A DNA stretch of 50,895 bases, from assembly GCF_017355365.1 (NCBI RefSeq), contig NZ_JADIJR010000023.1, positions 1 through 50,895 of the forward strand, read 5' to 3'. Both the position numbers and the translations under genes were made by a program. Under the pieces are notes generated by a model that saw only the letters and a program-made list of their open reading frames with translations, made no database searches and had not been told where the DNA came from. The DNA is from Microbacterium sp. SD291. GTDB taxonomy: Bacteria; Actinomycetota; Actinomycetes; Actinomycetales; Microbacteriaceae. Positions 8,876 through 16,816 of the stretch are shown here, piece by piece; within the stretch, counting starts at the first letter, position 1, and every line of letters begins with the position of its first letter.

Positions 8876-9817
8876 ATGTCTTCCGAGACTCCGAACCCCC
8901 GAGTGCCGTTCTCCTTCGAGCTGTACCCGCCGCGCTCGACGTCGAGCGAGCGGGCCCTGCACGAGACCGTGCGCAGGCTCGCGGCGGCCGGACCCGACTT
9001 CATCTCGGTGACCTACGGCGCCGGCGGCTCTACCGGAGGACGCTCGCTCGAGGTGCTCCGCTTCATCCGCGAGCACACCGACGTCGAGCCGCTCGCACAC
9101 CTCACCTGCGTCGGCAACACGTACGCCGCAGCCGCGGCGCTCATCCGCGAGTTCCTGGACGCCGGCATCCTCCGCTTCCTCGCGCTTCGCGGCGATCCGC
9201 CGGCCGGGCACGACGAGCCCTTCCTCGGCGACCTCGAGAGTGCAGCCCAGCTCGTGCAGCTCATAGACAGGGTGCAGGCCGAGCGTGAGCCGTACGAGGA
9301 GTCGCTCCTTCCCGGGATGCCGGGCGCCGCGCGCGTCGACCCGCGCCGCAAGGCGACGATCGCCGTCGCCGCGTTCCCCAACGGGCACCCCCGCTCCGCG
9401 CACCGCTGGCAGGACGTCGACGCGCTCCTCGCGAAGCAGGCGGCCGGCGCGACCTCCGCGATCACTCAGCTGTTCTTCCACGCCGACGACTACCTGCTCT
9501 TCGTCGAGCGCGCCCGTGCGTCCGGGGTGACGATCCCGATCCTCCCCGGCATCATGCCGATCGTCTCGCCGGTGCGACTCGCCCGTGTGCTCGAGCTGAC
9601 CGGCGAAGAGCTCCCGAGCGAACTCGCCGTGGCGCTGGACGTCGAGCCCACAGCGGAAGGTCGCCACGAGATCGGCGTGGAGTGGGCCGCACGTCTCACC
9701 CGCGAGGTCATCGAGGGCGGCGCGCCTGGCGTGCACCTCTACGCGTTCAACCAGCACCACACCGTTCTCACCGTCCTCGAGGAGGCCGGCGTCCTCCGCG
9801 CCGCCCGCACCCGCTGA
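8876..9817 (+). CDS. metF: 5,10-methylenetetrahydrofolate reductase
   Basis: MetF (313 aa) reduces 5,10-methylene-THF to 5-methyl-THF, the methyl donor for methionine synthesis, using a TIM barrel with FAD. Recognisable blocks are PFSFELYPPRS, FISVTYGAGGSTGG, LAHLTCVGNT, LRGDPPAG, and later ITQLFFHADDY, PILPGIMPI and the C-terminal GVHLYAFNQHH. The ATG at 8876 follows GGAGAG at suitable spacing and starts the conserved region; the longer open frame upstream is not conserved. It is followed 115 nt downstream by metE, the enzyme that uses its product. The 190-nt upstream region shows a small palindrome (GATGCCG-T-CGGCATC) but I did not recognise a SAM or SAH riboswitch. Confidence 0.96.
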   Translation: MSSETPNPRVPFSFELYPPRSTSSERALHETVRRLAAAGPDFISVTYGAGGSTGGRSLEVLRFIREHTDVEPLAHLTCVGNTYAAAAALIREFLDAGILRFLALRGDPPAGHDEPFLGDLESAAQLVQLIDRVQAEREPYEESLLPGMPGAARVDPRRKATIAVAAFPNGHPRSAHRWQDVDALLAKQAAGATSAITQLFFHADDYLLFVERARASGVTIPILPGIMPIVSPVRLARVLELTGEELPSELAVALDVEPTAEGRHEIGVEWAARLTREVIEGGAPGVHLYAFNQHHTVLTVLEEAGVLRAARTR

Positions 9818-9932
9818 CCCCGTCCGGTCGACCCCACCGCACGCAGCTCGCGCTGCAGCGGTGTTCGTCGACGCCCGAATCCCGCCGATCCACCGCTGAA
9901 CCACTCGTGAACCACCGCTGAAAGGAACAACA

Positions 9933-12245
9933 ATGTCCGACTTCCCCGCTGGCACCATCCTCGGATACCCCCGCATCGGCCGCCGCCGTGAGCTGAAGAA
10001 GGCGGTCGAGGCGTTCTGGGCCGGACGCGTCGACGAGGCGGGCCTCGAGGCGACGTCCGCCGGGCTCCGTGCCGCCACCCGCGACCGCCTGGCGACCCTG
10101 GGTCTCGGGCGCACCGACTCGGCCATCCCGGAGTCGTTCTCGTACTACGACCAGGTGCTCGACGCCGCAGTGACCGTCGGCGCGATCCCGACCCGCTTCG
10201 AGGACCTCCGTGCGGCGGACGGCACCGTCGGCCTCTCCGCCTACTTCACGATCGCCCGCGGCGAGGGCGATCGCGCCCCGCTCGAGATGACGAAGTGGTT
10301 CGACTCGAACTATCACTACCTGGTGCCGGAGATCGGCCCCGAGACGGTCTTCTCGCTCTCCAGCGAGCGTCTGGTCAGCGAGGTCGCTGAGGGCGTCGCG
10401 GCGGGCTTCGTCACCCGTCCGGTCGTCGTGGGCCCTGTCACTCTGCTCGCCCTCGCCAAGGCATCCGATGACGCACCCGAGGGCTTCGACCCGCTGTCGC
10501 GCCTCGATGACGTCCTTCCGGTCTACGTCGAGCTGCTCGCGAAGCTGAAGGCCGCGGGTGCGGAATGGGTGCAGCTCGACGAGCCGGCGCTCGTCAGCGA
10601 GTCCCTTCCCGCGTCGATCGCGGAGCTTGCGGATGCCGCGGCCCGCGCGCTCGCAGTCCTCGGCGGCTCCGCCGCACGTCCGTCGATCCTGGTCGCGGCC
10701 CCTTACGCCGATCTCGGCCAGGTCTTCCCGGTCCTCGCCGCTGCGCCGGTCGAGGCGATCGCGGTCGACCTCGTCCGCGGCGGAGTCCCCGTGACCGCCG
10801 CCGGTCTCGAGAGCAAGACCCTCGTCGGCGGCGTGGTCGACGGCCACAACATCTGGCGCGGCGACCTGACTGCGGCGTTCGGCAGGCTGGAGGCGCTCCG
10901 CGGCCTCGGAGCGGCCGCGGTCACGGCCTCCACCTCGACCTCGCTGCTGCACGTGCCGCACGACGTCGCCGACGAGACCAGGCTCGACGCGCGCCTCGTC
11001 TCCTGGCTGGCATTCGCCGATCAGAAGGTCGAGCAGGTCGTCGTCCTCGCCCGCGGCCTCACCGAGGGGCGCCAGGAGATCGCGGCCGAACTCGCCGCGG
11101 CATCCGCAGCCCTGGAGGACCGCCTCTCCGCACCCGGCGTGCGCGACGGCGCCGTCCGTCGGCGCGAGCTCGACCGGGCGGACTTCTCGCGCGTCTCGTA
11201 CCAGGAGCGCGAGACGGCGCAGGAGGCGCTCGGCCTGCCGGCCCTGCCGCTCACGACGATCGGATCGTTCCCGCAGACCGGTGACATCCGCCGCGCCCGC
11301 GCGCAGTTCACCCGCGGAGAGCTGCCGGCGGAGGACTACGACGAGTTCCTGCGCCGCGAGGTCGCGAGCGTGGTCTCGCTGCAGGAGGAGCTCGGCCTCG
11401 ACGTGCTGGTCCACGGCGAGCCGGAGCGCAACGACATGGTGCAGTACTTCGCCGAGAACCTGGACGGCTTCGAGGTCACCGAGAACGGCTGGGTGCAGTC
11501 GTACGGCTCGCGTGCCACGCGCCCGTCGATCCTCTGGGGCGACGTCTCGCGGCCCTCGCAGATGACGGTCGAGTGGTCGGCGTACGCGCAGTCCCTCACG
11601 ACCAAGCACATGAAGGGCATGCTCACTGGGCCCGTGACCATCCTCGCCTGGTCGTTCGTGCGCGACGACCAGCCGCTCGGCGAGACCGCGAACCAGGTCG
11701 CGCTGGCGCTCCGCGACGAGATCACGGATCTGGAGGCGGCGGGAATCGCGATCATCCAGGTCGACGAGCCCGCATTGCGCGAGTTGCTCCCGCTGAAGAA
11801 GGCCGACCAGTCGGCCTACCTCGAGTGGTCGGTGGACTCGTTCCGCCTGGCCACCGGCGGTGCGGCAGCGGGCACGCAGGTGCACACGCATCTGTGCTAC
11901 TCGGAGTTCGGCGTCGTGATCGACGCGATCCGCGCCCTGGACGCCGACGTCACCTCGATCGAGGCCGCACGAAGCCGCATGGAGGTCGTCACGGACATCG
12001 CCGAGGTCGGTTTCGATCACGGCATCGGCCCCGGCGTCTACGACATCCACTCGCCGCGCGTGCCCACGGTCGAGGAGATCGAGTCGCTGCTGCGCCGCGC
12101 GGTCGACGAGATCCCCACCCGTCAGCTGTGGGTGAACCCGGACTGCGGCCTGAAGACCCGCGGCTACGACGAGACCACGGCATCCCTCCGCAACATCGTG
12201 GAGGCGACCCGGCGCGTGCGCGAGGACATCAGCGTCGCGGTCTGA
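9933..12245 (+). CDS. metE: Cobalamin-independent methionine synthase
   Basis: 5-methyltetrahydropteroyltriglutamate-homocysteine methyltransferase (770 aa, full length), the last step of methionine synthesis without B12. The N-terminal barrel begins ILGYPRIGRRRELKKAVEAF and contains EMTKWFDSNYHYLVPE. The catalytic barrel has TTIGSFPQT, LVHGEPERNDMV, GPVTILAWSF, IIQVDEPALRE and the zinc ligands His and Cys in QVHTHLCYSEF and the late Cys in NPDCGLKTRGYDE. An AAAGGAA ribosome site lies 5 nt before the ATG. The 115-nt gap from metF carries the direct repeat CCACCGCTGAA twice (about 9890-9920). A strong hairpin follows the stop. Confidence 0.97.
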   Translation: MSDFPAGTILGYPRIGRRRELKKAVEAFWAGRVDEAGLEATSAGLRAATRDRLATLGLGRTDSAIPESFSYYDQVLDAAVTVGAIPTRFEDLRAADGTVGLSAYFTIARGEGDRAPLEMTKWFDSNYHYLVPEIGPETVFSLSSERLVSEVAEGVAAGFVTRPVVVGPVTLLALAKASDDAPEGFDPLSRLDDVLPVYVELLAKLKAAGAEWVQLDEPALVSESLPASIAELADAAARALAVLGGSAARPSILVAAPYADLGQVFPVLAAAPVEAIAVDLVRGGVPVTAAGLESKTLVGGVVDGHNIWRGDLTAAFGRLEALRGLGAAAVTASTSTSLLHVPHDVADETRLDARLVSWLAFADQKVEQVVVLARGLTEGRQEIAAELAAASAALEDRLSAPGVRDGAVRRRELDRADFSRVSYQERETAQEALGLPALPLTTIGSFPQTGDIRRARAQFTRGELPAEDYDEFLRREVASVVSLQEELGLDVLVHGEPERNDMVQYFAENLDGFEVTENGWVQSYGSRATRPSILWGDVSRPSQMTVEWSAYAQSLTTKHMKGMLTGPVTILAWSFVRDDQPLGETANQVALALRDEITDLEAAGIAIIQVDEPALRELLPLKKADQSAYLEWSVDSFRLATGGAAAGTQVHTHLCYSEFGVVIDAIRALDADVTSIEAARSRMEVVTDIAEVGFDHGIGPGVYDIHSPRVPTVEEIESLLRRAVDEIPTRQLWVNPDCGLKTRGYDETTASLRNIVEATRRVREDISVAV

Positions 12246-12256
12246 CCCGCAGAACG

Positions 12257-12293
12257 GCAGAAGCCCCCTCTCCGATCGAGAGGGGGCTTCTGC
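12257..12293. terminator. Bidirectional terminator between metE and the monooxygenase gene
   Basis: Perfect 16-bp inverted repeat (12257-12272 with 12278-12293) around a 5-nt loop, stem core AAGCCCCCTCTC/GAGAGGGGGCTT. It lies between two converging genes 52 nt apart. Confidence 0.9.
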
Positions 12294-12297
12294 ACGG

Positions 12298-14106
12298 TCA
12301 GGAGCGGTGATGGACCTCCTGCAGGGCGTACACCGGGGTGTCCAGCCCCGCATGGCGTGCCTTCAGCTGGAGCGCCAGGTACAGCGAGTAGTGACGGGAC
12401 TGGTGCAGGTTGCCGCCGTGGAACCAGAGGTTCGGCTGCCGCGTCGGCTTCCACATGTTGCGCTGCTCGCCCTCCCACGGGCCAGGATCCTTCGTCGTGT
12501 CGGAGCCGAGTCCCCAGCACCTGCCCACGCGGTCGGCGACCTCTTCGCTGATGAGGTCGGCGACCCAGCCGTTCATCGAGCCGTATCCCGTCGCGTACAC
12601 GACGAGGTCGGCCGGCAGGACGGTGCCGTCCTTCAGCACGACGGCGTCCTCGGTCAGATGATCGACGTCGCCTTTGGCGAGCTTCACGTCGCCGTCCGCC
12701 ACCAGCTCGGCGGCGCCGACGTCGATGTAGTAGCCGGAACCGCGGCGCAGGTACTTCAGGAACAGGCCCGATCCGTCGTCACCCCAGTCGAGATCGAAAC
12801 CCGCCGCCGTGAGGCGGTCGTAGAAGTCGGCATCCCGCTCCTTCATCCGCTCGTAGAGAGGGATCTGGAAGGTGTGCATGATGCGGTAGGGGAGCGAGGC
12901 GAAGACCAGGTCCGCCTTCTCGGTGGTCATGCCTGCGGCGAGGGCGCGCTCCGAGTAGAGATCTCCGAGACCGATGTCCATCAGGGTGTCGCTCTTCACG
13001 ATGTGTGTGGACGAGCGCTGCACCATCGTGACGTCGGCACCGTTCTCCCACAGTGCCCCGCAGATGTCGAACGCCGAGTTGTTGCTGCCGATCACGACGA
13101 CTCGCTTGCCCGTGTACGCATCGGGTCCGGAATGCTGCGAGGAGTGCTGCTGCTCGCCGCGGAAGACGTCCTGCCCGGGAAACGCGGGGAGGTTCGGCTT
13201 GCCTGACATGCCGGTCGCGAAGACGAGCTGGGTCGGATGCAGCGTGAGGGCCGTTCCATCGCGCACCAGATCGACCGTCCATGTCCCGGATGCCTCGTCG
13301 AAGGCGGCTCTCGTGGCGACGGTGCTCGACCAGTACGGAACCTCCATCACCTTCACGTACGACTCGAGCCAGTCGCCGATCTTGTCCTTGGGCGCGAAGA
13401 CCGGCCAGTTCTCCGGGAACTTGACGTACGGCAGGTGGTCGTACCAGACGGGGTCGTGCAGGCAGAGCGATTTGTACCGGTTCCGCCACTGATCCCCGGG
13501 GCGCGGATGCTTGTCGATGACGAGCGCGGGGACCCCGAGCTGGCGAAGCCGCGCTCCGAGCGCGATGCCGCCCTGACCGCCGCCGATCACCAGCACGTAC
13601 GGCTGGACGTCGAGGCCCAGGGAGTCCTCCTCGGCGCGTCGCCTCTCGAGCCAGGTGATCCGATCGCGACGTGCGCCGTGCTCAGCGCCCTTGGGACGGC
13701 GTTCACGCAGAGGCTCCTCGTGGCCCTTGAGCTCGTGGAGCGTCGTGAGCAGCGTCCAGGCCTTCGGCCCGTCCTCGTCGATGAGGCGGACGAGACCGCG
13801 GCCGCGGCCCACCGCGGTCTCGAACTCGAACCAGGCGGTGGTCACGCCGCCGACCGACTCTGCGGGCTCGGTGATCTGGAAGGCGCTCGGCCCGGTGCCG
13901 TCGAGGGCCGCGGCGAGCAGATCCGAGACCCCCGACGGATTCTCGACGGTCGTGAGGTTCCAGGAGAACGCGACCAGGTCGCGCCAGTAGCTCGTCGCGG
14001 CGAAGAGGCCGGCCGCTCGTTCGATGTCCCGCGCAGTCAGTGCGTCCTCGAACGCGATGAACCAGGCGGAGACGATATCAGAGGGGTTCGCTGCGGCCGG
14101 CGTCAT
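12298..14106 (-). CDS. Flavin-containing monooxygenase with N-terminal NTF2-like domain
   Basis: 602 residues from the chosen ATG. Residues about 1-120 look like an NTF2/SnoaL-type domain (SAWFIAFEDALTARDIERAA, then YWRDLVAFSWNLTT). The rest is a two-dinucleotide-binding monooxygenase: FAD motif VLVIGGGQGGIALGARL, the FMO/Baeyer-Villiger-like block FRGEQQHSSQHSG, the NADPH motif VVVIGSNNSAFD, and ADLVVYATGYGSM. It should oxidise a small organic substrate with NADPH and O2 (N- or S-oxide, or Baeyer-Villiger product); the substrate is unknown. In-frame ATGs at 14133 and 14151 are alternatives. None has an ideal ribosome site, so the N-terminus is uncertain by up to 15 residues. The divergent GAF regulator probably controls it. 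Confidence 0.9.
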   Translation of the reverse strand: MTPAAANPSDIVSAWFIAFEDALTARDIERAAGLFAATSYWRDLVAFSWNLTTVENPSGVSDLLAAALDGTGPSAFQITEPAESVGGVTTAWFEFETAVGRGRGLVRLIDEDGPKAWTLLTTLHELKGHEEPLRERRPKGAEHGARRDRITWLERRRAEEDSLGLDVQPYVLVIGGGQGGIALGARLRQLGVPALVIDKHPRPGDQWRNRYKSLCLHDPVWYDHLPYVKFPENWPVFAPKDKIGDWLESYVKVMEVPYWSSTVATRAAFDEASGTWTVDLVRDGTALTLHPTQLVFATGMSGKPNLPAFPGQDVFRGEQQHSSQHSGPDAYTGKRVVVIGSNNSAFDICGALWENGADVTMVQRSSTHIVKSDTLMDIGLGDLYSERALAAGMTTEKADLVFASLPYRIMHTFQIPLYERMKERDADFYDRLTAAGFDLDWGDDGSGLFLKYLRRGSGYYIDVGAAELVADGDVKLAKGDVDHLTEDAVVLKDGTVLPADLVVYATGYGSMNGWVADLISEEVADRVGRCWGLGSDTTKDPGPWEGEQRNMWKPTRQPNLWFHGGNLHQSRHYSLYLALQLKARHAGLDTPVYALQEVHHRS

Positions 14107-14170
14107 TGCGGGCCGCTCATCGGTGTCGATCATCTCCCCAGGAGACGCCATCGAGCACCCGGCGGGGAAG

Positions 14171-14190
14171 CGTTGCACGGTGTTGCAACG
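14171..14190. promoter_or_regulatory. Candidate operator between monooxygenase and GAF regulator
   Basis: Perfect inverted repeat CGTTGCA-N6-TGCAACG in the divergent intergenic region. It lies 10 nt upstream of the regulator's -10 box (TACGCT, 14201-14206) and 64 nt upstream of the monooxygenase start, so a protein bound here could act on both genes. Confidence 0.6.
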
Positions 14191-14213
14191 GGCAGGTCTG
14201 TACGCTCGCGGCC

Positions 14214-15398
14214 ATGGCAACGTCGCCGGATCTCGCGGACCTCGCCCGCAGCCTCGCGCGGGTTCACGACGCCGTGCTCTCCGGCGCCGCGCCGCCGGAG
14301 CCTCCCCGTGACGTCGTCGCCCGCTCGTGGCGCAGGACGATGGGACTCGGAGTGGATCCGGAAGGTCGGCGCCGTCGCGAGCCGCTGACGCCGGCGGACG
14401 TCGAGGCGCGGCGCCGGCACTCGCGTCTGTCGATCGTCATGGACGAGCTGCGGATGCCCCTGCTGGCCGCTGCAGACGCCTCGTCCTATCTGGTCGTCGT
14501 GACGGATGCCGATGGAGTGGTGCTGTGGCGAAACGGAGCGCCGCGCGTGAAGCTCCAGGCCGACCGTCTCGGCTTCGTCGAGGGGGCGCTGTGGACGGAG
14601 GGCGCAGTGGGGACGAACGCGATCGGCACCGCGCTCGCCGAGGCGGCACCGGTGCAGCTCTTCTCCGCCGAGCACTTCGAGATCGCGCAGGTGCCGTGGT
14701 ATTGCACCGCGGAGCCGATCCACGACCCGATCGACGGCACGCTGCTCGGTGTCGTCGACGTGAGCGGTCCCGCACTGACGCTGCATCCCGCGATCCGGGC
14801 GCTCGTGACGGCGGCGGTGCGCCTTGCGGAGGCGCGGCTGTGGCGGACCCACGGAGAGCGGCTGGAGACGCTCCGCCGCTCCGTCCAGCCCCTGCTCGCG
14901 GGTGTGAACGGTCCCGTCCTCGTCGTCGACGAGCACGGGTGGGTGGCGGTCCAGCAGGGCCTCGCCGTTCGGGATCGGGTCGAGTCGCCCAGGGAGGACA
15001 GGACCATCGCGGTGCCGGGAATGGGCGTGTGCGTGCCCGAGCGGCTGCAGGGCGGCTGGCTCATCCGGCCGCAATCCACGGGCGCTGTGCTCGCAGCCGT
15101 GCTCGACCTCCGCGGAGCACAGGCGCTGCTCGAGGTCCGTGCGGACGCATCGGCGTGGCGGGTGCCGCTGAGCCCTCGGCATGCCGGGATGCTCGAGGCG
15201 CTGCAGGAGGCGGGATCCGCCGGCGCCTCCGCGGCGGGGCTGAGCCGTCGACTGCATGGTGACGCAGATCACCAGGTGACGATCAGGGCGGAGTTCTCAC
15301 GACTCCGCCGAGTCGTCGGCGCGCTCGTCGCCGGCAGCCCTTACCGTCTCGCCGACGGCGTGTCCCTGACGGTGCTCCGCAGGGAAGAGGTGCGATAG
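14214..15398 (+). CDS. GAF domain transcriptional regulator (AcoR-like, without AAA+ domain)
   Basis: 394-residue regulator. Residues about 1-60 contain PPRDVVARSWRRTMGLGVDP, the opening typical of AcoR-like proteins. A GAF sensor domain follows (about 75-215: LLAAADASSYLVVVTDADGV, WTEGAVGTNAIGTALAE, WYCTAEPIHDPIDGTLLGVV). The central sigma-54 AAA+ domain of true AcoR proteins is missing. The C-terminal 90 residues look like a winged-helix region (LSPRHAGMLEALQEAG ... FSRLRRVVGALV). The block around EGAVGTNAIG is the best family marker. TACGCT ends 7 nt before the ATG, so the transcript is probably leaderless and the start is well supported. Divergence from the monooxygenase suggests it senses that enzyme's substrate. 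Its 3' end abuts lexA (convergent, 4-nt gap). Confidence 0.88.
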   Translation: MATSPDLADLARSLARVHDAVLSGAAPPEPPRDVVARSWRRTMGLGVDPEGRRRREPLTPADVEARRRHSRLSIVMDELRMPLLAAADASSYLVVVTDADGVVLWRNGAPRVKLQADRLGFVEGALWTEGAVGTNAIGTALAEAAPVQLFSAEHFEIAQVPWYCTAEPIHDPIDGTLLGVVDVSGPALTLHPAIRALVTAAVRLAEARLWRTHGERLETLRRSVQPLLAGVNGPVLVVDEHGWVAVQQGLAVRDRVESPREDRTIAVPGMGVCVPERLQGGWLIRPQSTGAVLAAVLDLRGAQALLEVRADASAWRVPLSPRHAGMLEALQEAGSAGASAAGLSRRLHGDADHQVTIRAEFSRLRRVVGALVAGSPYRLADGVSLTVLRREEVR

Positions 15399-15402
15399 CC
15401 GC

Positions 15403-16089
15403 TCAGACGGCCCGCAGCACCGCCACGACCTTGCCGAGCACTGTCGCCTCGTCGCCGAGGATGGGCTCGAACGCGGAGTTGCGGGGGAGCAGCCAGGTGT
15501 GGCCGTCGCGGCGGCGGAACGTCTTGACCGTCGCCTCACCGTCGAGCATCGCGGCGACGATCTCGCCGTTCTCGGCCGTGTTCTGGGAGCGGATGACGAC
15601 CCAGTCGCCGTCGCAGATCGCGGCGTCGATCATCGACTCGCCGGACACCTTCAGCATGAAGAGATCGCCCTTGCCCACGAGCTGACGCGGGAGAGGGAAG
15701 ATCTCGTCGACCTGCTGGTCCGCGGTGATGGGCACGCCCGCGGCGATGCGTCCCACGAGGGGGACCAGTGCGGCATCGCCGACCGGGGTCGCCACGTCGG
15801 CGGGGTTCTCGCCGCTCGTGCCGGGGAGGTCGATGAGCACCTCCATCGCGCGAGTCTTCCCCGGGTCGCGCCGCAGGTAGCCGCTGAGCTCGAGCTGCCC
15901 CAGCTGGTGAGTGACGCTGGAAAGCGACTTCAGCCCGACGGCGTCGCCGATCTCGCGCATGCTCGGCGGGTATCCGTGCCGGCTGATGGAGTTCTGGATG
16001 ACCTCGAGGATCGCCATCTGCTTCGGGCTGAGGCTCTTCCGCCGACGGGTGCGCGGCGCCTCGGACTCGGGTGCGGAGTTCTCGCTCAT
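15403..16089 (-). CDS. lexA: SOS repressor LexA
   Basis: 228-residue repressor that cleaves itself when stimulated by RecA filaments and so derepresses the SOS regulon. The N-terminal winged helix is visible ([40 protein letters not shown]). The self-cleavage site is Ala-Gly in GRIAAGVPI. The catalytic dyad is Ser152 (SGESMIDAA) and Lys189 (GEATVKTF), the 37-residue spacing of LexA enzymes. The ATG at 16089 is chosen because GAGGAG lies about 5 nt upstream and the protein then begins [10 protein letters not shown]; upstream codons are not LexA-like. It is divergent from the LysM gene. A CGAA-N6-TTCG element lies in the shared region. Confidence 0.97.
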   Translation of the reverse strand: MSENSAPESEAPRTRRRKSLSPKQMAILEVIQNSISRHGYPPSMREIGDAVGLKSLSSVTHQLGQLELSGYLRRDPGKTRAMEVLIDLPGTSGENPADVATPVGDAALVPLVGRIAAGVPITADQQVDEIFPLPRQLVGKGDLFMLKVSGESMIDAAICDGDWVVIRSQNTAENGEIVAAMLDGEATVKTFRRRDGHTWLLPRNSAFEPILGDEATVLGKVVAVLRAV

Positions 16090-16242
16090 GGTGCTCCTCA
16101 GGTGTGCGGTCCGGCGTCTCGATTCGAATGTCGGAGGCCCGTGTTGGGGTGTTCCTATCGAAACCGTATCCGAGAATCGCGCAGATGTGGAAGATCTGTT
16201 CGAGCGTGTCGGCGGATTGCAGGATCCGATTTCGAAGAACGC

Positions 16243-16270
16243 TTGACAGATGTTCGAACTCGAATATATC
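16243..16270 (+). promoter_or_regulatory. Promoter of the LysM gene
   Basis: Perfect -35 TTGACA at 16243-16248, 16-nt spacer, and -10-like TATATC at 16265-16270. The -10 lies inside the candidate SOS box. The leader to the ATG at 16352 would be about 75 nt. Confidence 0.6.
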
Positions 16271-16274
16271 TTCG
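16261..16274. promoter_or_regulatory. Candidate LexA (SOS) box
   Basis: CGAATATATCTTCG matches the CGAA-N6-TTCG core of the actinobacterial SOS box (consensus CGAAC-N4-GTTCG in Mycobacterium), though the inner C and G are not conserved. It overlaps the -10 of the LysM promoter. A GTTCGAAC palindrome sits immediately upstream (16252-16259). Confidence 0.6.
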
Positions 16275-16351
16275 GTACGTAGCTTCGCATTCACGACTCC
16301 CGGCCGAGTCGCGAATGCGAACGCTACGCCAACTTGACCAGGGAGCAAGAG

Positions 16352-16723
16352 ATGAGCACCATCACCTTCGGCAGCGCAGCAGTCATCCCGGCACGCCCGG
16401 CGACGCGACTCCGCCTGACGGCTCGTGGTCGCCAGGCGCTCCTGGTTCTCGCGGCGGTCCCGCTCGCGATCGGCATCGGCTTCGCGGCCATCAGCGGCGG
16501 CAGCGCGGTCGCCTCCGGTCAGGAGGCCGCGGCCTCCGGCACCGCGGTCTTCGAGACGATGACGGTGATGCCGGGAGACACGCTCTGGTCGATCGCCGAG
16601 AGCCTCGCTCCTTCGGCCGATCCCCGCGACGTGATCGGGGACATCACCCGTCTCAACCTGCTCCAGGGCGGCGCGCTCCAGGTCGGCCAGGAGCTGGCCA
16701 TCCCGGCGCAGTACTCCGAGTGA
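16352..16723 (+). CDS. Small LysM-domain membrane protein divergent from lexA (possible SOS division inhibitor)
   Basis: 123-residue protein with a basic N-terminus, one hydrophobic segment (ALLVLAAVPLAIGIGFAAIS, about residues 29-48) and a C-terminal LysM domain (TVMPGDTLWSIAESLAP ... NLLQGGALQVGQELAIP) that would bind peptidoglycan outside the membrane. Size, topology and position opposite lexA match Bacillus YneA and resemble the location of Corynebacterium divS, both SOS-induced division inhibitors; the functional match is inference. GGGAG lies 6 nt before the ATG at 16352, and an upstream TTG in frame is less likely. The promoter overlaps a candidate SOS box. Confidence 0.85.
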   Translation: MSTITFGSAAVIPARPATRLRLTARGRQALLVLAAVPLAIGIGFAAISGGSAVASGQEAAASGTAVFETMTVMPGDTLWSIAESLAPSADPRDVIGDITRLNLLQGGALQVGQELAIPAQYSE

Positions 16724-16816
16724 CCCGTTCGGCAGACCCCGGGGCCCGACGGCGGGCGTCCGCAACCTGACGTCACTCGGCGCGACCGCCCGTTCGGGAG
16801 TCCTACCATGGGAAGG

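Noticed and set aside
9768..12353. An 861-codon minus-strand frame opposite metE
   Set aside because: It is antisense to the complete metE gene and crosses its terminator; no recognisable protein.
16252..16259. GTTCGAAC as the main SOS box
   Set aside because: It is only an 8-bp palindrome without the N4-N6 spacing of actinobacterial LexA sites; the neighbouring CGAA-N6-TTCG fits better, though the two may act together.
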